From: a virus
Virus record (IMG/VR): IMGVR_UViG_3300030106_001791
Location: 1 to 39,301 of that record
Length of the DNA: 39,301 nt
Reading direction: 5' to 3' (one strand)
A program made the translations under genes and the position numbers. Below the pieces are notes generated by a model that saw only the letters and a program-made list of their open reading frames with translations, was not told the DNA's origin and searched no databases. Position 1 is the stretch's first letter, and every line of letters begins with the position of its first letter. Positions 18,517-24,925 of the stretch are shown here, piece by piece.

Positions 18517-19015
18517 CTTTTACATAACTTCGTATATTAATGACATCACTACAGATGTATGCGTATTTAGAAGCAGGGTTTATCATGTAGCCTGATGCGT
18601 GAAGCTGACTACACTTCAAAATACGAACTAGCTGTTTATCATGCACTTGCTTGTCTAACTCTTCTATGGCTAACTCTAGCTTTACTTTGGCTAACTCGTT
18701 ACAAGTTTTATTATCTCCTAGGGGTATCATAAAGCTCATCTGCACTCCCCAACCTTCGTTAATACTATATGTCTCTTCTCCTTGTGCATCATTTCCTGTA
18801 TAAAAAGGAGTTATTGCCATAGTTGGTTGACTACAAACCAAATTTCCAAACTGCTGTTTACCTGTCATTCCATTATTAATATTCATATTTTGATTGATAA
18901 TACTAGAATTACCAATCGCATTTGGTTGAGCTATAACATCTGTTTCAGCTCTAGCTTTATTACTGACTAAAGACAGACAAAGAAGTGATAACGCTAGTAG
19001 TCGTGATCGTGTCAT
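18491..19015 (-). CDS. Secreted hypothetical protein with signal peptide
   Basis: The 174-residue product has a clear Sec signal peptide (MTRSRLLALSLLCLSL, with an A-x-A site near residue 23, SNKARA before ETD). The mature part carries a CSQPTMAITPFYTGND segment and four well-spaced Cys residues (two near LVCSQ and NKTCNE, two near ILKCSQ and AYICSDV) that could form disulphides in the periplasm. I recall similar proteins in marine cyanophages, without known function. It overlaps the preceding secreted-protein gene by 56 nt, pointing to coordinated expression. It could belong to the lysis system or remain virion-associated; nothing in the sequence decides. Confidence 0.78.
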   Translation of the reverse strand: MTRSRLLALSLLCLSLVSNKARAETDVIAQPNAIGNSSIINQNMNINNGMTGKQQFGNLVCSQPTMAITPFYTGNDAQGEETYSINEGWGVQMSFMIPLGDNKTCNELAKVKLELAIEELDKQVHDKQLVRILKCSQLHASGYMINPASKYAYICSDVINIRSYVKANSDLFSD

Positions 19016-19328
19016 TCTGAGTAATCTGTTCTGTTAACGCACTAGCAGCTCTTGTAGTTGTGCTGAGAGTCCATTCAGCAGTATTGTCCGTTGGAGTGAA
19101 TACTGCATCTGTAGCTGCAATTCCTCCACTTGTGTCTGAAGTTACAGTTATATTTGTAGCTTCCCATGTGTTTAAAGCTGACCCATATTTTTCAGTAACT
19201 ATTGATCTGGTTATAGTTTGAGTAGTATTTTCAGTTCTATTGCTAGAACCAGTTGTCCACGTTGGCACTCCATTAGCAAAAACAGGGCTAGTAAAAGCTA
19301 ATAAACCTAATAAAATTAATTTTTTCAT
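18960..19328 (-). CDS. Secreted hypothetical protein (Thr-rich)
   Basis: This 122-residue protein starts with a signal peptide (MKKLILLGLLAFTSPVFA, cleavage likely before NGVP). The mature chain is unusually rich in Thr and Ser (for example TENTTQTITRSIVTEKYG and ITQNDTITTTSVITS) and has no Cys, suggesting a beta-structured exported protein. Its start overlaps the 90-residue membrane-protein gene by 4 nt (ATGA), and its end overlaps the next secreted gene. The three form a compact cassette of one membrane and two exported proteins between terminase and capsid. Function unknown. Confidence 0.75.
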   Translation of the reverse strand: MKKLILLGLLAFTSPVFANGVPTWTTGSSNRTENTTQTITRSIVTEKYGSALNTWEATNITVTSDTSGGIAATDAVFTPTDNTAEWTLSTTTRAASALTEQITQNDTITTTSVITSLSVFSQ

Positions 19329-19597
19329 TTGATTCCTACATTAGTGTCTTTATTATCCACTATTTTAGGCGCTTTGCCATTGTTGCCATTGTTACTTTTG
19401 CTGCCTTTTTTAATATTTAATCCAAATTGTGCGCTGACCGCACTCAATAATCCAGCCGCAAAAGTCGTATCAATTTGACGAGTAGGGTTGGGATTAAAGT
19501 ACGACCAAGAAATTACCCCTAAACTCCAAAAAAGAATAATAAGCTGCACCACATTGGCAATCAGACCATTACCTTCCTTTTCTTCTTGTTCTTCCAT
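19325..19597 (-). CDS. Small membrane protein, holin candidate
   Basis: The 90-residue product has a charged N-terminus (MEEQEEKEGN), a hydrophobic segment at about 13-33 (VVQLIILFWSLGVISW), a short NPNPTR turn, a second weaker hydrophobic stretch at 45-60 (AAGLLSAVSAQFGLN), and a Lys/Asn/Gly-rich tail. Two segments and a charged tail fit a small holin, and no other holin candidate is obvious, but there is no direct motif support. It is followed by two exported proteins with overlapping reading frames and is divergent from the two small plus-strand genes starting at 19643. Confidence 0.7.
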   Translation of the reverse strand: MEEQEEKEGNGLIANVVQLIILFWSLGVISWSYFNPNPTRQIDTTFAAGLLSAVSAQFGLNIKKGSKSNNGNNGKAPKIVDNKDTNVGIK

Positions 19598-19642
19598 AAA
19601 GATCGAACTATACTACCTATATAATAACCATAGATTCTCAAA

Positions 19643-19804
19643 ATGATTAGTCTAATTCGTCCAATTATCTTTGCTTTCTTAAAAAGTAAAAGCGTATCTA
19701 TTTTGGTCTGCGATATATTAGCAGCATTGGCAAAACTTAGCGAAAATAAACTAGATGATGCTGCGGTTGCTAAGATAAGAGAAATGCTCCTGGAAGAAAA
19801 GTAA
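19643..19804 (+). CDS. Small hypothetical protein (53 aa)
   Basis: The product opens MISLIRPIIFAFLKSKSVSI and ends in an acidic helical region (ENKLDDAAVAKIREMLLEE). It looks like an amphipathic or membrane-touching N-terminal helix with a helical tail. I recall similar short MISLIRP..FAFLKSKSV proteins in marine cyanophages. Its TAA shares a base with the ATG of the next plus-strand gene (TAATG), so the two are probably translated together. It replaces a longer opposite-strand frame across the same bases that I do not accept. Confidence 0.65.
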   Translation: MISLIRPIIFAFLKSKSVSILVCDILAALAKLSENKLDDAAVAKIREMLLEEK

Positions 19805-19998
19805 TGTGTCAAGGTTTTAATGGCAAAAATTCTGGCGATAGCGGTCAAAATGCTTTAAAAAGTTATAAAGATTTTGCTAATCAAGCTGTAAGTTCGCCAT
19901 TAGATCTTGGATTATCTATAAAACGACTAAGACATAGAGAAAATAGACTAGAAACAATTATGAATGGCGGAGACGATCCTGGACCACCAGGGTTTTAA
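19804..19998 (+). CDS. Small hypothetical protein (64 aa)
   Basis: It begins MCQGFNGKNSGDSGQNALKS, contains a basic segment (IKRLRHRENRLETIMN) and ends GGDDPGPPGF. It is coupled to the 53-residue gene upstream by a one-base overlap. Its 3' end overlaps the convergent 76-residue gene by 4 nt. The pair at 19643-19998 runs against the surrounding minus-strand genes. No function is recognisable. The short N-terminal Cys and Gly/Pro-rich end are reminiscent of small virion proteins, but this is only an impression. Confidence 0.6.
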   Translation: MCQGFNGKNSGDSGQNALKSYKDFANQAVSSPLDLGLSIKRLRHRENRLETIMNGGDDPGPPGF

Positions 19999-20225
19999 AT
20001 AGGATTTACAGGAAAAATAGATATTTCTTTAACTCTAAACGTCAATATTTCCCATTCATCTTGCATCATTGCCATACACCAAGCAGTTTGGTAGTCATTT
20101 GCTTGGACTACAGTCTGAAATCCACCAATTCTAGGTTCATCTAGCTTAATTCCAGCAAATGCTGTTGGCAACCTTATACACCAGGCTCTTCTGTGCTTTG
20201 TATTTGTTTGATATGCCTTAAACAT
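19995..20225 (-). CDS. Hypothetical protein downstream of terminase (76 aa)
   Basis: The gene begins at the ATG at 20225, inside the last codons of the large terminase (8-nt overlap, upstream AGAGGT at a reasonable distance), and encodes MFKAYQTNTKHRRAWCIRLP with a compact remainder (EPRIGGFQTVVQANDYQTAW). A longer in-frame extension inside the terminase gene exists, but the coupled ATG is more plausible. The protein is small and globular in composition, with Trp and Cys but no membrane segment. Its tight coupling to terminase suggests a role in packaging or late expression; unproven. Confidence 0.65.
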   Translation of the reverse strand: MFKAYQTNTKHRRAWCIRLPTAFAGIKLDEPRIGGFQTVVQANDYQTAWCMAMMQDEWEILTFRVKEISIFPVNPI

Positions 20226-21939
20226 TGAACCACCGACCTCTGGTATTGGCTTTTCCAAGCCTGTCGAGGGGGATGCCAAGGATTTTTGCGTCCAACGCAC
20301 CTTCCAATTCGCCTTTGTGAGCAGCCAATTCCAAATCCCACAACTCCATTTCCCGATCTTTGATAGCTCTATCTTCATCTATTGCTAATGACTCATTCCA
20401 ATACTCCACCGCACCAGCCAAAGAGTCAAGTCTGTCATCATTTTGTAAACAGTTTCGATCAACAGTTATATGCGTCATTTGATGGAACAATTGATAGCCT
20501 AATGCTTTTTCTACCGAGTCCTCTGTTCGAGGTTTTGTATCATTTTCGATAACTGATCTATTAATTATTAGCCTATGTTGGTTCATTGCAGGCTCTAATG
20601 CGTTTATTATTCTTCTTTCTTTCTGAACATTGCTTCTAGTTCCTTCAATAGTGCAAGGATATATCTTCATAAGGTATGGTTTAAGCAAACTTTCCATCAT
20701 ACCTTGACCAAATTGATCTTCCAGGAGTATTAGTTTTACCTTATTACGCTTTGCAGCTTCAGCTATACCAGTTAAAACTGGTTCTGTATAACCTTCACAA
20801 AACGATCCGACCTCTAAAACGTATAAGTTTCCATTTAGATGCGCAACTATGCTATATGCTGTCTCATCAACACCCTTACCAGAAGGGTCAATCATCATTA
20901 CGCAACCTGTAAATGGCAACCAATCGCCATGTAAGAAAGCTGGCTTGTGATAATAGTCATTACTAAAACCTACTGCTGGCAAATCAGAGATTCTATATTC
21001 TGCACCTGACGACCACACCACTTTTTCGGGTGCATGATCTTTTACTTCCATAACAACTAAGTCCTGGAGTCTTAATGGAAAGCGTTGTAGGTCAGATAAC
21101 GTAGTATCTAATTGAAACTGCAAAGTAAACTGTGACCGACCATAGCTTGCTTCCCTTTCTAACAAGTCCATTTCGCTAAACCTGTCTGGATCTGTAGGTT
21201 GACCAGGTTTTGTTGCAGCCAATCCTTTTATCATTGGAGCTAATGCGTCTCCATATTTCTCAGGTTTCTTTGGATAACGACTTGTCCATATTCTGCAATC
21301 GTATCCTCGTAATCTCAGTTTGTTATATATGCTTTCTTCTGTCTGTGGTGTACCTAAAAACATTATTTCGCCATCAGGCTTAAGAATAGCGTTAAATTCT
21401 CCGCAACATTGCAATAATTTCTCTCTCATGCCTACAGTCCAGGCTGTATTAGGTACTTCGCAGTCATCAGCAAGTATTAAATCAGCACGACTACCAGTTA
21501 ACTGTCCAAATATTCCTACACTCTTAACACTAGCTGATTGATCGGGTATAGCTGGACGCACATCAAATCTATTACTAGCTGATCTTTGCTCGTTTTTATC
21601 TGGTTCAAGGCATTTTAGTATAGGCATTTCCTGGATAATCCTTAAACAGAACTGAGCAAAGTCATCCGCCCTGGTCTTACTAGCTGATACAACCATTATC
21701 TTTTTCTGCGGATCATTCCTTAACAGCCATAACGTATAAGCAGCAGCCATCCACGACTTACCTACACCTCTAAACGCTTCAATAATTCTTCTCTTATTTC
21801 CTTTCTGCATATATTCAGCTATATCAAGCTGAACTGTAGTCGGATCAGGAAGCTGTAAGTGCCTCCATACTAAAACTAAAAAATATCTAAAATCTTTATC
21901 GTAAGGTTTCGGTAACTGCTGCCAATCTTCCTTCTTCAT
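20218..21939 (-). CDS. terL: Terminase large subunit
   Basis: This 573-residue ATPase-nuclease pumps DNA into the prohead and cuts concatemers, like T7 gp19 (586). The ATPase domain has Walker A in the AFRGVGKSW stretch (residues 55-62) and Walker B in ADLILADDCEVP (about 152-159). The nuclease domain shows acidic residues at MIDPSGKG (Asp351), LLEDQFG (Glu408-Asp409) and NDDRLDSLAG (about 501-505). The start overlaps the small subunit stop by one base. Unlike T7, the terminase genes lie at the head of the leftward unit, before capsid, rather than after the tail fibre. Confidence 0.96.
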   Translation of the reverse strand: MKKEDWQQLPKPYDKDFRYFLVLVWRHLQLPDPTTVQLDIAEYMQKGNKRRIIEAFRGVGKSWMAAAYTLWLLRNDPQKKIMVVSASKTRADDFAQFCLRIIQEMPILKCLEPDKNEQRSASNRFDVRPAIPDQSASVKSVGIFGQLTGSRADLILADDCEVPNTAWTVGMREKLLQCCGEFNAILKPDGEIMFLGTPQTEESIYNKLRLRGYDCRIWTSRYPKKPEKYGDALAPMIKGLAATKPGQPTDPDRFSEMDLLEREASYGRSQFTLQFQLDTTLSDLQRFPLRLQDLVVMEVKDHAPEKVVWSSGAEYRISDLPAVGFSNDYYHKPAFLHGDWLPFTGCVMMIDPSGKGVDETAYSIVAHLNGNLYVLEVGSFCEGYTEPVLTGIAEAAKRNKVKLILLEDQFGQGMMESLLKPYLMKIYPCTIEGTRSNVQKERRIINALEPAMNQHRLIINRSVIENDTKPRTEDSVEKALGYQLFHQMTHITVDRNCLQNDDRLDSLAGAVEYWNESLAIDEDRAIKDREMELWDLELAAHKGELEGALDAKILGIPLDRLGKANTRGRWFNV

Positions 21940-22175
21940 TACGCACTACGTTTCTTTAATGCGATAACATTCTCTATATCAGGTAACGACCTAGCCAAAT
22001 CTCCAAAAGGAGTATCTTCTACAGGCTGAGACGTTATCTGATTATCTTTTAAGAACTGTCTAATCACATTTAAATCTGCTGTACTAGCCTCTCCACTATC
22101 CAGTAAATCAGTTAATACACTAGCTAACCTACCATGTAGGCTACTAAGCATTTCAGTAGTGTCTTTTTGTGCCAT
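21939..22175 (-). CDS. terS: Terminase small subunit
   Basis: This 78-residue acidic helical protein immediately precedes the large subunit with a one-base overlap, as T7 gene 18 precedes 19. The opening (MAQKDTTEMLSSLHGRLASVL) followed by ASTADLNVIRQFLKDN and a PFGDLARSLPDIEN segment fits small terminases of T7-like marine phages. These recognise concatemer DNA and load the large subunit. It is the first gene of the leftward unit, so its promoter should lie in the adjacent 545-bp intergenic region. Confidence 0.85.
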   Translation of the reverse strand: MAQKDTTEMLSSLHGRLASVLTDLLDSGEASTADLNVIRQFLKDNQITSQPVEDTPFGDLARSLPDIENVIALKKRSA

Positions 22176-22398
22176 AAGTTCAGTCTAATGCAAGCCATCA
22201 CAATCTGCTTTGCGGTATTACTTGCAATGGCTTACCTTCAATATAACTGCATCTGAAATCCCTGTCCACCACTAGCTCTCCACAATAGAAGAAGTAGGGT
22301 CGTATAGCCCTCTAATAAGATCTAGTAAGATCAGGATAGATATTTAATAGGATTTTGATTTTTGGTAGAAAAATGTGATCGGCTTATCTATACGCTAA

Positions 22399-22415
22399 GG
22401 GGACAGGGTCTCCCC
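22399..22415. repeat. GC-rich hairpin (GGGGA / TCCCC)
   Basis: A 5-bp stem with loop CAGGGTC sits in otherwise AT-rich intergenic DNA. There is no U-run after it in either direction, so a simple intrinsic terminator is unlikely. It could be a protein-binding or processing site. Confidence 0.4.
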
Positions 22416-22512
22416 ATAGGCAAAAATACTTATTTATTATGGCTATTTCCTGGGCTAATTTTTTATATTTTGTCCTGGCTGCGTCCAAATAAAATAATTA
22501 AGGCCTGGACTG

Positions 22513-22560
22513 ACTGCAATAACTAGAATTTTATTAGTTGCAGTACTGTCATATTGACAG
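22513..22560. repeat. Two adjacent inverted repeats in the control region
   Basis: The first pairs ACTGCA-ATA-ACTA (22513-22525) with TAGT-TGCAGT (22535-22544): 10 bp with a 3-nt bulge and a 9-nt loop. The second, directly after it, is a perfect CTGTCA / TGACAG stem (22546-22560) with loop TAT. A third weaker pair, CCTGG / CCAGG, lies at 22576-22595. Clustered palindromes between divergent units suggest operators, a replication start, or packaging or end-processing signals; the sequence does not say which. Confidence 0.5.
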
Positions 22561-22708
22561 CTCTACTAATTTTATCCTGGTCGATTTAGTCCAGGTGCAA
22601 TTTTATTTAATATTTATTTGTGAGAATAGCCGCCTAATAGTTGCAAACTCTTATAATATCGTTTATCATTCTTATTAGATTCTATACGGATCTATCACAC
22701 ACTATCTT

Positions 22709-22723
22709 AAGAGGTTTATTTTG
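22709..22723 (+). promoter_or_regulatory. Ribosome-binding site for a TTG start
   Basis: AAGAGG at 22709-22714 lies 6 nt before the TTG at 22721. No ATG or GTG with comparable support exists nearby in this frame, so this site decides the unusual start of the first early gene. Confidence 0.6.
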
Positions 22724-23086
22724 ACAGTATCAATTTATTCATTAAGCCGTAAAGTTGGCACAATAGACGCAAGTTTTGACGACTTGTCCGCCTTGTTTGG
22801 TCAGCCTTCACTATTACACCAGGACAAAATTAGTTGTCTATTCGAGGCGCAGTTCCTCGATTTAGAATTACATCTAGATTATTTTGTTAACAATCCAACT
22901 AACGACCAGCTACAACAACAGCCCGACCAGGTTTACACCTGGACTATTTCAAGCGCTGACACTTTAGCGCCTGACAGATTACAGAATTTTATTAACTTTG
23001 TAAATAATGCCTGGACTAATACAAATAAATACAGTCCAGCCGCCACGCTCAAAGTAAATATAGGTAAGTATTTAAAAATGGGTTAA
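22721..23086 (+). CDS. First early gene, hypothetical (121 aa)
   Basis: The gene starts at TTG with a good ribosome site (AAGAGG, 6 nt spacing) and encodes MTVSIYSLSRKVGTIDASFD with a mixed alpha/beta composition. There is no membrane segment, no Zn-ligand pattern and only one Cys. As the first gene of the rightward unit, in front of an ArdA-like protein and the RNA polymerase, it is in the place where T7-like phages keep host-takeover proteins. I do not recognise its family. Confidence 0.7.
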   Translation: MTVSIYSLSRKVGTIDASFDDLSALFGQPSLLHQDKISCLFEAQFLDLELHLDYFVNNPTNDQLQQQPDQVYTWTISSADTLAPDRLQNFINFVNNAWTNTNKYSPAATLKVNIGKYLKMG

Positions 23087-23088
23087 TC

Positions 23089-23151
23089 ATGCGCTGGTAT
23101 TTTTTCTATTTACTGGGGACTATTACTTGTTTAATAGTCTTACTTTCCTAA
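23089..23151 (+). CDS. Putative 20-aa membrane peptide
   Basis: MRWYFFYLLGTITCLIVLLS is a single hydrophobic helix after a short basic N-terminus. The ATG lies 2 nt past the preceding stop with no ribosome site of its own, so translation would rely on coupling. It ends just before a structured stretch at 23163-23204. Too short to be sure, but a hydrophobic frame of exactly membrane-spanning length in this position is suggestive. Confidence 0.4.
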   Translation: MRWYFFYLLGTITCLIVLLS

Positions 23152-23162
23152 CTTCCAGGCCT

Positions 23163-23204
23163 CCAGCTTTCGAGCTGGTCGCCTAGATGGTAGGCAAGCC
23201 TACC
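23163..23204 (+). ncRNA. Structured leader with UUCG hairpin and alternative stems
   Basis: Upstream of the ArdA-like gene, CCAGCT-TTCG-AGCTGG (23163-23178) forms a perfect 6-bp hairpin with a UUCG-type loop. Next, GGTAGGC-AA-GCCTACC (23189-23204) forms a 7-bp stem with a tight loop. The segment GCCTA (23181-23185) can instead pair with TAGGC (23191-23195), which is part of that second stem, so two structures exclude each other. This could be an mRNA processing site (as RNase III hairpins are in T7 early mRNA), a stability element, or a regulatory switch. Confidence 0.5.
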
Positions 23205-23232
23205 GATTAAAACAATTTACCAGGACTTTAAA

Positions 23233-23811
23233 ATGTCAACTGCAACACTAACTAAACCTAAAGCATTAGAAAGCAAAGAGGGCAAAATCTCTATTTGTAT
23301 TCAATGCCTGGCAAGTTATAACGAGGGAACGCATCATTTTTATTGGTGCGATCTCGAAGCAATAGACTTGGACAACTTCGAAGAGGAGTTTAGAAAGTGT
23401 ATTGATTATGTTATTAAGACCAGCCCAAGCAATAGCGCCGAGGAATGGTTCTATACTGACCATGAGAACCTTAAGCCAATTTATGACGAGTACCAGGACA
23501 TTAAAACAATTAAGGAATACCTGGAAAAATACCAGGAATTTAAAGAGAATAATATCTCTATTGATTTAATGAATGAGTACCTAGAAAATTATGGAGAGGA
23601 TTTATCTTATTCAGATTTTGAGAGTTCATATCGTGGCGCTTATGATTCTAACGCTGATTATGCCGAAGAATTTTATACAGAGTGCGGAGACTATGACCCA
23701 AACAAGCAAAGCAATCTAGTTATAGATTGGGAAGCTACTTATAACTATTCAATGCGCCATGACATGACAGTACTAGAAGCAGATGGCGAAAGCCATTATT
23801 TCCTAGACTAA
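23233..23811 (+). CDS. ardA: ArdA-like antirestriction protein
   Basis: ArdA proteins mimic bent B-form DNA and block type I restriction-modification enzymes. This 192-residue protein carries the family pattern: CLASYNEGTHHFYW near residues 25-38, SAEEWFYTDHENL at 68-80, and SSYRGAYDSNADYAEEFY at 131-148. It ends in DWEATYNYSMRHDM and ESHYFLD, as ArdA ends do. It has about 43 Asp/Glu against about 15 Lys/Arg, the strong negative charge expected of a DNA mimic. The start has AGGA 7 nt upstream. It sits in the early block, the place where T7 encodes the unrelated DNA mimic Ocr. A 7-bp GC hairpin follows it. Usual ArdA length is about 165, so this one is slightly long. Confidence 0.78.
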   Translation: MSTATLTKPKALESKEGKISICIQCLASYNEGTHHFYWCDLEAIDLDNFEEEFRKCIDYVIKTSPSNSAEEWFYTDHENLKPIYDEYQDIKTIKEYLEKYQEFKENNISIDLMNEYLENYGEDLSYSDFESSYRGAYDSNADYAEEFYTECGDYDPNKQSNLVIDWEATYNYSMRHDMTVLEADGESHYFLD

Positions 23812-23817
23812 CAATTA

Positions 23818-23838
23818 GCCCAGGTGTTAAGCCTGGGC
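23818..23838 (+). terminator. Hairpin after the ArdA-like gene, terminator candidate
   Basis: GCCCAGG / CCTGGGC is a perfect 7-bp GC-rich stem with loop TGTTAAG, starting 6 nt past the stop codon. It is followed by AATTTCTTATTAATTATTTCC, T-rich but without a continuous run. It probably ends or attenuates early transcription, or protects mRNA 3' ends. Its arms contain two CCWGG pentamers. Confidence 0.55.
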
Positions 23839-23860
23839 AATTTCTTATTAATTATTTCCT

Positions 23861-23895
23861 TTAATAATTTTTTTATTGAATGAAGTAATTATTAA
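23861..23895. repeat. AT-only inverted repeat in an AT-rich gap
   Basis: TTAATAATT (23861-23869) and AATTATTAA (23887-23895) form a perfect 9-bp inverted repeat around a 17-nt spacer, inside a very AT-rich stretch of about 90 bases between the ArdA-like gene and the next small gene. In T7 the primary replication origin is an AT-rich region near the early genes. That role here is speculation; a promoter region for the next genes is equally possible. Confidence 0.4.
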
Positions 23896-23930
23896 TTTAA
23901 TTTACTTCTTATTTAAAATCAAAAAAGATC

Positions 23931-24074
23931 ATGCAAGAAATTCAATTTATTTCCTTTGACAAGGAAGGCAAACCAAAGACGAAAGTCTTTAAAGGCAAAA
24001 AGATAGAGGATCTATTAGTAGATCCTTCAAAGCCTGGGAAAATCATGCAAGAATTAAACCAAAAGGAGGATTAA
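23931..24074 (+). CDS. Small hypothetical protein (47 aa)
   Basis: The product starts MQEIQFISFDKEGKPKTKVF, is charged and Lys-rich, and ends KIMQELNQKED. Its TAA shares a base with the next ATG (TAATG), beginning a chain of overlapping small early genes (23931-24375). No Shine-Dalgarno sequence precedes it. No family recognised. Confidence 0.55.
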   Translation: MQEIQFISFDKEGKPKTKVFKGKKIEDLLVDPSKPGKIMQELNQKED

Positions 24075-24205
24075 TGATGATTGAATTTATTATCATAGCT
24101 GGCGGTTTATATGGGTTATACCTGGTCGGTGTAGCTCTATATACCGATATTAAATATCGCAAGTCCAGGACTAAAGCATTTCCTAGAACTAGGAGGCTTA
24201 AGTAA
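24074..24205 (+). CDS. Small membrane protein (43 aa)
   Basis: MMIEFIIIAGGLYGLYLVGV forms one membrane-spanning helix (about residues 3-23), followed by a very basic tail (KYRKSRTKAFPRTRRLK). A strong AGGAGGA ribosome site lies before the overlapping start. Both ends share bases with neighbours (TAATG at each junction). A small N-in membrane protein of an early phage operon could act on the host envelope, for example in superinfection exclusion; no evidence beyond topology. Confidence 0.6.
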   Translation: MMIEFIIIAGGLYGLYLVGVALYTDIKYRKSRTKAFPRTRRLK

Positions 24206-24375
24206 TGTTCGAGGATTTCTTTGAACACCAGGCTTACAGTATCCAAAGGGCATCACTTGATGATGCCTGGATATTTGGAGAGATAACCAAAGAACAGTAT
24301 CAAGAGTATTCAAACAAACTTGATGCTAAATATAAAAAACAATTACGTTTTAGAAACAATGGTAAATCAAATTAA
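24205..24375 (+). CDS. Small hypothetical protein (56 aa)
   Basis: The product (MFEDFFEHQAYSIQRASLDD, then AWIFGEITKEQYQEYSNKLD) is helical, acidic at the front and basic at the end. A strong AGGAGG at 24191-24196 precedes the ATG by 8 nt, and the start overlaps the preceding stop. The pattern DDAWIFGEITKEQYQEY, with a helix-turn-helix-like length, resembles a short SHOCT-type oligomerisation segment, but I do not claim that family. It overlaps the next gene by 17 nt. Confidence 0.55.
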   Translation: MFEDFFEHQAYSIQRASLDDAWIFGEITKEQYQEYSNKLDAKYKKQLRFRNNGKSN

Positions 24376-24568
24376 AACCTACGAGATTGTATTTGATTCT
24401 GAATACCAGGGGAAAATACGAGTAGGTATGCACATCCAATTAGCAGAAACCCTAGAAGATGCCCTTAAAATCTTTACTGAAACAATGCCTTACGAGGAAA
24501 TATTTGAAGTTAAGTATCGAGGGCTAAGGGTGCTAGATGGTAAACCAAAGGAGAAAAATATTGCATAG
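24359..24568 (+). CDS. Small hypothetical protein (69 aa)
   Basis: I chose the ATG at 24359 (MVNQIKTYEIVFDSEYQGKI) rather than an upstream ATG at 24320, since the folded region begins there and overlap with the preceding gene is smaller. The protein has beta-strand-like alternation followed by a helix (AETLEDALKIFTETM). Its last bases contain the AAGGAG ribosome site and TTG start of the following membrane peptide. No function recognised. Confidence 0.6.
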   Translation: MVNQIKTYEIVFDSEYQGKIRVGMHIQLAETLEDALKIFTETMPYEEIFEVKYRGLRVLDGKPKEKNIA

Positions 24569-24620
24569 CATTACTATTCTTCTATTATTTATTTTTTTAT
24601 TTTTAATTATCACACAATGA
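24561..24620 (+). CDS. Putative 19-aa membrane peptide with TTG start
   Basis: AAGGAG at 24548-24553 lies 7 nt before TTG, opening a frame that encodes MHSITILLLFIFLFLIITQ, entirely a membrane helix. Its TGA overlaps the ATG of the next gene (ATGA at 24617-24620). That next gene has no ribosome site of its own, so translation through this peptide would deliver ribosomes to it. It may be a coupling leader as well as, or instead of, a functional peptide. Confidence 0.45.
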   Translation: MHSITILLLFIFLFLIITQ

Positions 24621-24925
24621 GCGAACCAATTTACAAGCTAACTGACAAAAAGCCAGGACAAAAACATGGCAACAATAAAGGACAAGTTCTTTATTACTTA
24701 TCAGGTTCAGAATATTTTATTTCCGCAGCCTGGAATTATCCACCTATCGAGGCAACTCATTGGCAAATGTTAGTAGATGCGCCAGCTCCTACGGAAACAA
24801 CCGAGGAGATTCAAGATAGATTGCTAAATGAATACTTAAAGGATGCTTTTCCAAATGCTGCTGATAGAGTGGCTATGTATCCATTAATTAAACGAGCCTG
24901 GAGGTACGCACAAGATGTTAAATAA
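24617..24925 (+). CDS. Hypothetical protein (102 aa)
   Basis: The product (MSEPIYKLTDKKPGQKHGNN) has a Trp-rich middle (AAWNYPPIEATHWQMLVDAP) and a helical C-terminus (RVAMYPLIKRAWRYAQDVK). It is soluble and has no Cys pair or nucleotide motif. The ATG overlaps the TGA of the TTG-start membrane peptide, and its own end overlaps the RHH gene by 11 nt. It belongs to the early cluster directly before the polymerase. Family unknown to me. Confidence 0.65.
   Translation: MSEPIYKLTDKKPGQKHGNNKGQVLYYLSGSEYFISAAWNYPPIEATHWQMLVDAPAPTETTEEIQDRLLNEYLKDAFPNAADRVAMYPLIKRAWRYAQDVK

Larger units (their letters stand above)
22176..22720. other. 545-bp divergent intergenic region: probable control region and genome-end candidate
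   Basis: This is the only stretch over 300 bases without a gene that I accept. It separates terminase (leftward) from the early genes (rightward), the same neighbourhood that holds the physical ends and terminal repeats in T7. It is AT-rich, has five CCWGG pentamers within about 150 bases (22449-22595) and several potential hairpins, detailed separately. A TATAAT hexamer lies at 22652-22657, but I see no convincing -35 box at the right distance, so I do not call a promoter. No tRNA was found. Confidence 0.7.

Noticed and set aside
19561-19848. 95-residue minus-strand frame
   Set aside because: It lies opposite the coupled plus-strand genes 19643-19804 and 19804-19998, which have a one-base stop/start overlap and phage-like products. 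The frame is probably a shadow.
22652-22657. TATAAT as a host-type -10 box
   Set aside because: No acceptable -35 sequence at 16-18 nt upstream and no extended -10 TG, so I do not call a promoter from the hexamer alone.
22176-22720. Integrase, att site or CRISPR array
   Set aside because: No recombinase motif, tRNA fragment or regularly spaced repeat was seen here or elsewhere in the window.
23181-23204. tRNA D-arm-like stretch (GCCTAGATGGTAGGC)
   Set aside because: No matching acceptor stem, anticodon arm or TTCGA-type T-loop follows, so it is treated as a hairpin element and not a tRNA.
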